DNA of 64,000 bases from assembly GCA_943736015.1 (NCBI GenBank), contig OX031063.1:46392672-46456671 (forward strand), in the 5' to 3' direction. Of the stretch, positions 56,526-64,000 are shown in pieces. How positions within the stretch are numbered: position 1 is the first letter of the stretch; every line of letters begins with the position of its first letter. A model generated the notes under the pieces. That model worked only from the letters and a program-made list of their open reading frames with translations. It did not search any database and was not told the DNA's origin. Source of the stretch: Tridacna crocea (taxonomy: Eukaryota; Mollusca; Bivalvia; Cardiida; Cardiidae). The translations under genes were made by a program, and so were the position numbers.

Positions 56526-56956
56526 AACGTTTCATTCGGAACACCTCGGTCAATTCTACGAATCAAGCCTCGGATGTATGCCGACAGACTACTTCAGGAA
56601 GGAACAACAACACCCCCATAACAAGAAATACAACGACGTCATTATCGCGCAAACATTCGAAAATCTCGGCAAATCTTTCGATCCAGCCCAATTTTTCAAG
56701 TGCGTAATCAATGCAAGTCCGAAATTCAGCCATTTATGCTGCTATAGTTAGAATTACCGTCATTCTATAGGATTTATTGCATTCGAAATGGTTACAATTT
56801 GACGTCATTTGGAACATCCCGAGAACTATGTAGTGGGGAGTATCTGTCGAATAACCGCTTCCGGCGATGCATGTCAAGTTTTTTAACATATTATTCCGTC
56901 GGCATACATCCGAGGCTGGATCGAAAGATTGGCCGAGGTGTTCCGAATGCAAACGT
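56526..56956. mobile_element. Foldback element of about 430 bp
   Basis: Arms 56526-56583 and about 56897-56956 pair: AAACGTTT.CATTCGGAACAC / GTGTTCCGAATG.AAACGTTT and CTCGGATGTATGCCGAC / GTCGGCATACATCCGAG. Spacer of about 310 bp without coding content. Resembles a MITE. Confidence 0.75.
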
Positions 56957-59501
56957 TTTGGAATATCATTACTACGTTCTCTGTCCTAACCACATACTAA
57001 CAGACAAAGCAATGATTATATGCTCTTTTATCGCAAAAAAAAAAAAAGCCAGACGGGGCTGAAAAACGTAATTTCAAGTGTAATAACTCGGCCCTTTTCA
57101 AAAAAAAGTCGGCCGTCATTGACACTGATAAATTAATCAACCTCCGAAAGGTCCCGGGCTTTCGCGCAAGAATATAAAACTTGGCATAAAGTAATTCAAT
57201 TTAAATACATGAATATTGCCATTTTCTTCATAATTTGCAGCTATCTAGGACGACATTTCACTTTAAATCTTGATTTGCAGATCTTCTATATGATAAATAT
57301 TTCTACATATGCCAGCGTATCCATTTTGACATAGCGTATCCAAACTCTTTAGAGTCTATACCAAGTCTATACCGAGACAGCGTACCCAAACTCTGTAGAG
57401 TTTTAGTTCAACCATTTTGTGCAAAACCGAAGGAAATAAACCCAGTTAAACTCATTTTTTCTCAGCCAAATGACTTTTGCGGTGGCACTCAAATATGTAA
57501 TTTGAAATGGCATATTAAAATACATTAGGCGAGGCCATCGATCGTTGAGATACTGATTTTTGATTGAAACTAGCTTCTCTCGCTCATGGCCTTTTATTGG
57601 CGAAATGATACAAATTTGCCAACTGACCTTGGGCTTTTTCGTTCCAAAACCAATTCGTTCCATGGCTACTTCCCTTTCCACCCGACAATTTTTCCCAATC
57701 CTGTATATACCCGAATAGTGAAAGTGTCATATTTTTTAAATGGATTACATCCTAAACGCGATAAATAAACAACCTTAAACGGCCGAGCCGTTAGTTTCAT
57801 TAATTATCTTTTTCGAAGACACACACAAAAAAGAAGTGTTGTTTTATCAATTTTTCGGTAGACTTCAGAGAGTAAAGCGGTATCATAAGCGCTGTCTCCT
57901 GCCGGGCGTGTTGATAGAGCTTTTTGTATGCAGACTGCATTAACCCTTTGGCTACCAAGTGCGACTCAATGACCTTTTGCAGACAATATAGATTCAGATC
58001 ACACCAGGAAGAACGCGCAGTCTGATCCTAGATCTACACTATCCGATACGGAGATATTTTTCCTCGAGATATTCCTTTGAAATAACTTTTGATGTTTTAC
58101 TATCGGCTTTAAAAGTGGCATTTAGTTTATTTAGTAAGATGAGGTTTAACTTTTAAAATAAACAAATACCCCCTCCATTCCTAAAGAATTAGTGCAAATA
58201 TACCTTTTAAAGTGGGACCTGTTAACCCAGGTTACATAATAATGCATTTGAAAAAAAATGTTCGGGCAGAAAAATGCATCTTTTGGCACCAGTAATTAGA
58301 ACAGACTTAACCTCCGTCACAGTTTTTAACAATTCCAAACCTTTACAGGTGATCAACGTAAGACTAAACGGGATAAACACTTAATTATGACACGTGTGTG
58401 TTAACTAGTCGGTGCCTAAAAAGAATACAACAGCTTTTCATATACATGTAGATCATCCACTTTGACGGTGAAATACCGAGATCAAACGTACACCCAGCTA
58501 ACCCTTGACTAGCTTTTCAATGAAAACAAGTATAGCACCTATTCGCTTCCTGAAAATGAATCTCTAACATCTTTTCTTCTAGAGGGAATGGAAGGTTTGA
58601 AATTTGAATTAAACTTTGTTATTACGATAGTCAACTTATAAGGTAGTTCAAACAGGAACATGGCAAACATGCAACTATACAGATTTTTAAAAATGTTATT
58701 TCAAAGTTAAGATTTTTGCTATAAATTCAAAATGTTTGATGTCTCAGTTTTTTGTTAGTAGACTGTCTCTGTCTTTTAGCAGATACTGGAACGATTTTAT
58801 GGAAAAAATATCACATTAATAGTTTAAATAAATCAAACCACAGATTCCTTGACTTCCAGCTATTACGTTACAAACTTAGCTACAGAATTACGAAAACATT
58901 GGTTGAATAATCAGACATAAAATTAGGAAAGGTCTACTGCAGGTATATTGATGTTATCCCCCACACCCCATTTTTTATAACACTGAATCTTTCACCAACT
59001 CTTTACGAAACAAAAATTTGAGACATGCCAAAATTGGAAGTCTTTGCAGATAATAATTTGAATGTGGCTTAAAAATGAAATTTTCTTTAGGAAGGATAGC
59101 AAGGGAAAAGGAGAAAAGGTTGGTTACTAGAACTTTAACACTTTTCAACAACATTTTTAAAAAAAAACTATATTTCTATGGGTCGTAAAAAACTTGGGTT
59201 ATGTGGCATAGGGTTTTAAATAGTTACTGCGAATGTTTTCACCCGAGGACAACACTTTGGACTCGTCCAGATACTTAGCATATGGAGACGATTGAATAAA
59301 CGTGGGTCAAATGGTTGTAATTGTCTTTGAAAAAGTAAAAAAAAAAAACTATTGTTGAAACAGGAGAAAATGCATGTTGCAAGCCCTTCCTTTTTTCCTC
59401 AAATATTTTCTCTCACACTTTGGAAATTCGTTTTTTTTTTTCCCCCACAGATGTTTATGAACTACATATTGATTACTTTCAGTTTTCGGTTTTTTGGAAG
59501 T

Positions 59502-59506
<5 letters not shown>
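56957..59506. other. Upstream region with dispersed repeats
   Basis: Contains the second GCGACTCAATGACC repeat copy at about 57940-58140 and a palindrome-family copy near 59083-59165. A near-repeat TTTAGAGTCTATACC/CAAACTCT.TAGAGT occurs at 57343-57400. No gene recognised. Confidence 0.4.
57940..58140. repeat. Second copy of the 32630 dispersed repeat
   Basis: Shares GCGACTCA.TGACCTTTTGCaGACAaTATAGATnnAGATCA, CGCAGTCTGATC and CCTTTGAAATA with 32630-32860. Confidence 0.65.
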
Positions 59507-59532
<26 letters not shown>

Positions 59533-59534
59533 GG
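59503..59534. repeat. (TG)n followed by a G run
   Basis: TGTGTGTGTGTGTG followed by about 19 G, a simple repeat likely to be error-prone in assembly. Confidence 0.9.
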
Positions 59535-61638
59535 TCATGTATTAAGGTTGAGAAAGTGAGACAAATAACAGACAGTGGGGCAAATCAGCACGTTTGCCCC
59601 TTTTTACACGGGACGCTCGAAATACTTTGGTAAAAGGTTGATTAATTGTTTAGTGTCTTCAGAAAGACAGGGACAGTCCATTTAGTGATTTTAAAGTTCT
59701 ATTATCAAACATCCTTGTTGCAGTTTCAGGCATGTACCTTAGACGAATAACTTCATGTTATAGATCCTGAACAAAAGAAACGTGGCTTCAGATCAAATTT
59801 CAGACCTTCCATAACTTCTTTTAAGCTTCATTTTGAGTATAAAAAATATGTATCTAATGAAGTCTTACTAAAAAAAAAATGGGTGAAGGGTTAAATCGGT
59901 GTTCCTTTGATCTCGGTATCGCACTGCAGAGTGGGTGACCTTTAGAACAGCTGTAATGTACTTGCTTCTTACAGATTAGCACACACGTGTCACATTAAAT
60001 TGACTCTTCTTATCTTTTGTTTCATATTAATTTACCCCTTTGGTGATCATTAATGGTCAGGATTATGAATTTTATACGGGTTTCAGAGGCTAAGACCGTT
60101 CTTAGTCTCTACATGCTCTTTATTTAAATACGATTTTATAAAATGCATATTTTGTCTGTTTGTGATTTTCTTTTTCAAAGGCAATATCATAAAATATGTT
60201 TGAATTGTGTTAGAATTGATTTCCATAGATTTCTTGCTATGTCATTTTCTTTTCAGTTATGAATTTATACAAATTTAAAGGATTTGCGAACGGGACATAC
60301 GGCATTTGTTACTGAAATAATCCTTTGATTGTCCGGTGTCACGTGATACTATTGGTGCGCCGCTTACGATAAAATGGAAATATCACTCATCGTCTATTGA
60401 TTGTAATGTTGGAAATTTTTTCTCTCTATTCGTCATGCATCCTACTGTCAAGGGGCGTTACTCCTGCTTCTTCCTCATGATCAAAAGGAGACCACCTATA
60501 CAAAAATACACCAAACTTTGTCATGAATACTCATTTGCTAAGTGGGTTGACTTTTAAGCCAATATCTGAACAATATGTCTCTGTTTCTTTCAACCTATTA
60601 ATTCCACACAATGGGTTTCCTTTACAAATACCACTTCAGCGTTTTCAACGCTTTGATTTGTAATTATTTTGTATAGCATCGTCGCAAATACGTATATTAG
60701 GCTGGGAAAAGTGTGGTGGTAGATCAGACCACACGGGTATCGTCTGATCTATCATAAACAAAACAACCGAATACCAATTGTACTTTTTAACCTTTAGGGT
60801 CAATAGATCAGTTCTGTTTAAAATAATTTCGTCATTTTTTAGAAGTCAATGTGTCTTGTGAGCACACAATAAACAGAAATCAGCCTGAACATTGTGTTGG
60901 ATAATCAAAATTATCTTCAGTGAAGTCAGAAAGCTTATTTATTGTTATTTAATCTGGCGTAGTTTTCAGTCTTTTAGAAAATACATACATGTATTTAGCC
61001 CTTTTTACACTTTTTCAACGCAGCTATCATACTTTTGTTTTGTTTTTCCCTGATCGTTTGCATTGTGCTTGAGTTCCCCGATGATGGCCGAGTCTCACTG
61101 TTAGATAAGACGCCTAACGGGTATCTTGATTGGTTACGTAATGGTATACAACGACATATGGACCCCATGCTATGTTCGTTTAGATATAAAAGTACCTACA
61201 TAGCAATGGACTGAAGTTTATAGGCTGGTTGTTTGATCATGACAGCATCCCAGTGAAATATGTATCAAGTATCGTATAGATCTGATATAAGATCAGACTT
61301 TTTAATGAGATTATTTCTAAGGATTTAAAGTCAAGTTTAACAAGATTTTGTATAAGGAATTCCAATTTGCCCCCCTCCTCTTTTTAGCTTTTTAATTTCA
61401 AATGTGTGACGATTAATGCCGTTTCAAAAGTATTTTATGGCGACAGCTCACATATTCATGTTTCCTCGCTATTTTCAATCTGATCACATATATTTTCTCC
61501 CTTTCATGTGTTTTCAAAGGTCAGTAATTTAAAACTTTTTCCTATATTGAGAACTTTTTGACTTCACCTACTTTAAAAGAAAAGCAATTTCAGAAAGTAA
61601 ATCAAATGTAGTTCAATTGATATTCTCCACTTTAAAAG
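59535..61638. other. Upstream region without recognised feature
   Basis: AT-rich. A small hairpin GATCAGAC..GTCTGATC occurs near 60722-60751; a SINE-body fragment lies at 61439-61468. No gene recognised. Confidence 0.35.
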
Positions 61639-62100
61639 AGTAGAAAACATTGTAGGAAAAGGAAACGATGCTGGCTATTGGAATTTCTCCCTTTCTCACA
61701 ATGTTTACAAAAGGTTTTATGTAGGACGTTTTGGCTAGGACGTTTTAGCCACGGAAGTTTTGGCCAGCTAGAAGTAGGAGTTTTGGCCATTTTTTTTTTT
61801 CTTTTAGAGCTTTTGTTATTTTGAGCTATATAGAAATTGACACAGATGTAATTGGAGTAATGTGTGATTTAAGTTTTGTTTATATAATTGCAGTTATGTA
61901 CAGATGATAAACAGTACTTATACATTTTTTAACACTTTACCACACAATCATGAGTTTTAACGATCCCGTAGAACCAGTATTTCCTCCTTTTCCCACAACG
62001 TTTTCTACTTAATTTAAGGACAAATTTTAGCATTTTACTGACTATTGTCGTCTGCAAATGCTTTCAGTTTGGCCAAGTCTGAATTTTGTCAAGTGGTAAA
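61639..62100. repeat. Two members of the dispersed palindrome family
   Basis: GTAGAAAACATTGTAGGAAAAGG with its counterpart TTTCTCCCTTTCTCACAATG at 61639-61705, and a second CTCCTTTTCCCACAACGTTT near 61984-62003. The same palindrome recurs at about 5343-5430, 38985, 39724, 51528, 52910 and 59090. Confidence 0.65.
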
Positions 62101-62522
62101 GAGTTAATTTATATGTGTTACAACAGTTACTTTCAACCTTTATTTTGCTCTAACACTCTGTCAGAATTGCTCTGATGATTGATTTAATTGCAAAATATCA
62201 AGTAATTGAACAATAACTTAAAATGGCTGCTTGCACTGACAGTCTGAAAAATGTACATGTATGCATCTTGCTATAGTAGAATACAAATCAAAGTCTAAGA
62301 ATGTTTCTTTTTTGTCAATATTGATTAAGTATACAACTGCATGAAATGAACTTAAATTATTTTTCTTTATCTAAAATGATATTCCAAACAGCATGGAAAG
62401 TTTGTTTATTCCACTTCTCTGTATTCGAAAAACATTTGGCAAAATGTCCTACTCTGCACTTTCTGGCCTAAACGTCCCGGCCAAGACGTCCGTGGCCAAA
62501 ACGTCCGTGGCCAAAACGTCCT
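61723..62522. mobile_element. 800-bp element with GGACGTTTTGGCC tandem-unit inverted ends
   Basis: Left end 61723-61789 has units AGGACGTTTTGGCT and GGACGTTTTAGCCAC; right end 62465-62522 has the reverse complement GGCCAAAACGTCCGT twice plus variants. So short minisatellites form inverted termini around about 680 bp that carries a palindrome-family copy. Non-coding. Confidence 0.65.
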
Positions 62523-62761
62523 TTTATTCAGGACCGTTAAAATTTGAGCGTGTGCTGTACGGGTCTTATCGATACTCCCAAAACCAATATTGTTTTCTGC
62601 TGATTTCAGTCACATATTGATATTGCAGAGTCATTTCTTTTTTAAACCAAAAGAATTTCGACACATAAAATAAAACCGATTCGGCCCACAATCAGAATGC
62701 TTGACTTGTACAATTTGTTTTTGGTCTATTGACTGCATTTCTTGTGCAGTTTACTTTTGGT

Positions 62762-62874
62762 CTCTTATTATTATTATTATTATTATTATCCAATAGTACA
62801 ACAATCTAAATTTTCTTTAGAAATAAAGAATGAAAAAAAAAAAAAAAAAAAAAAATTTAAAAAAAAAATGCAAT
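62762..62874. repeat. (TTA)n and long A runs
   Basis: TTATTATTATTATTATTATT at 62767-62789 and an A run from about 62832 with a second at 62860. The predicted poly-Lys frame starting at 62830 is an artefact. Confidence 0.9.
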
Positions 62875-63324
62875 TTTAACAAATTTATGGTAGCAAAACA
62901 AAGACAAAAATGGAATAACTTTCAGAAAAAAGAAGATACTGGGAAGATAACGGTTTTTACAAATGTCTTAAAAGTTTTCACTGATGCAAATAATATACAC
63001 GTACATGTATAAAAATGATAAATACAAACATTATATATTTGGACAATGTGTAAAAACAGGACTCAAGTTTAACAAAACAATAGCCAAGGTTATCATGTCA
63101 TCTATTCTTTTCTTCCCTTTATCTGTTACTTAATCTTTTCATCCAGTCTTAAAATCTCACTTGGCTCGATACAGCATTTTTATACAAAAAAAAATCATAG
63201 TGTCGTTTTTAAGCTGAAATGGACGCAAGCTCTCAATGTAACAAATGTAAACGAATACTTTGATAGTAATCAAAACAAAACAGAATACCCCAAGACGTTA
63301 CAGATTTTTTTCTTGCAATTTATT
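62875..63324. other. No recognised feature
   Basis: AT-rich sequence, no repeats or coding signals recognised. Confidence 0.3.
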
Positions 63325-64000
63325 ATGCTCCCCGAAGGACGAGCATATAATCGCCGCTTCGTCCGTCCGTCCGTCCGTCTGTCCGTCCGTCCGAAGCCAT
63401 ATCTCCAGAACCCTTGGACCAAATAGGATAAAACTTCATATATGAACTCCTTTTGGTAATGCACCGATGTATCTTTCCCGGTTTTTCAATTTGACCCCGT
63501 GTCATGGAAAAAAGGGGCTAAATGCAAAATTGTAATTTTTACTAATATCTCATTCAGTTTTTGTCAAAATTTCACGAAACTTCATGGTTATTTGTTTATG
63601 GAAAGTTTCAGCATGTGCCCTTGCTATTTTTATGCTAGGCGTTTTTTAAGTTGACGTTCTGTCATAGAAAATGGAGGTTTCTTGCAAAATTCCATTTTTT
63701 ACTAATGCATGTATATCCGTCCGTCCGTCCGAAGCCATATCTCCAGAACCCTTGGACCAAATAGGATAAAACTTCATATCTGAACTCCTTTTGGTAATGC
63801 ACCGATGTATCTTTCCCGGTTTTTCAATTTGACCCCGTGTCATGGAAAAAAGGGGCTTAATGCAAAATTGCAATTTTTACTAATATCTCATTTAGTTTTT
63901 GTCAAAATTTCATGAAACTTCATGGTTATATTGTTTATGGAAAGTTTCAGCATGTGCCCTTGCTATTTTTATGATAGGCGTTTTTTTAGTTGACGTTCTG
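63325..64000 (+). repeat. Bivalve repeat with CTCCCCGAAGGACGAGCAT end, tandem units of about 350 bp
   Basis: Starts TATGCTCCCCGAAGGACGAG, then (TCCG)n, then a unit (CCATATCTCCAGAACCCTTG) that repeats from about 63735 after a deletion; both copies carry TTTGACCCCGTGTCATGG and a long shared tail. Continues past the window end. Same architecture as the other (TCCG)n repeats but a different family. Confidence 0.75.

Overview
This window looks like AT-rich nuclear DNA of a bivalve mollusc. The grounds are: a spliced TLDc + GTPase gene of the IFI44-like type (a family I know to be common in bivalves); Ty3/gypsy elements of the Mag/Steamer-like kind; and many copies of long non-coding repeats with tandem cores of about 165 bp, (TCCG)n blocks and palindromic ends (GAGCAC..GTGCTC, GGACCATgATGGTCC) that I associate with bivalve genomes. 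The species cannot be fixed from the sequence alone.

One host gene dominates the window. An IFI44-like gene lies on the minus strand, with coding exons at 55442-54791 (TLDc domain), 31817-31768 (small linker), 11911-11714 (P-loop), 10109-9963 (DTRG), 8142-7971 and 7063-6750 (TKVD, stop). All five junctions are GT-AG and their phases agree (1,0,0,0,1). The six exons total 1533 nt, predicting a 510-residue protein with no internal stop. Introns 1 and 2 are about 23.0 and 19.9 kb and hold nearly all the mobile DNA. A splice acceptor 10 bases upstream of the ATG suggests a further non-coding exon upstream of 55452.

Layout from left to right. 1-2700: foldback elements and (TA)n. 2925-5753: bivalve-type tandem-core repeats. 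6750-11911: four 3' exons, with a foldback in intron 3. 12.2-24.7 kb (intron 2): a broken gypsy element (G1) with a tandem-core repeat inside its gag. A second, young LTR element (G2-body) is nested in the G1 3' region, with 163/162-bp LTRs and a 5-bp target duplication. Its interior is rearranged: an integrase C-terminus between inverted 191-bp arms, then gag-PR-RT-RH, with no integrase core. Inverted copies of another repeat flank this block. 26.2-30.4 kb: more tandem-core repeats. 31.8 kb: linker exon.

33.3-42.8 kb (intron 1): three DNA transposons nested inside each other (a mariner-like element, then element X, then element Y), each marked by perfect or near-perfect terminal inverted repeats, plus two SINEs with clear target duplications. 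43.9-50.6 kb: tandem repeats, a 360-bp duplication and more bivalve repeats. 53.0-53.5 kb: a HARBI1-like transposase remnant. 54.4-54.7 kb: a Penelope GIY-YIG remnant just downstream of the TLDc exon. 55.5-64 kb: 5' flank of the gene, with foldbacks, palindromic repeats and simple repeats but no recognisable coding gene.

The only apparently functional host gene is the IFI44-like gene; everything else recognised is mobile-element sequence, repeat, or unannotated AT-rich DNA. All gene models were made by eye from splice signals and family motifs.
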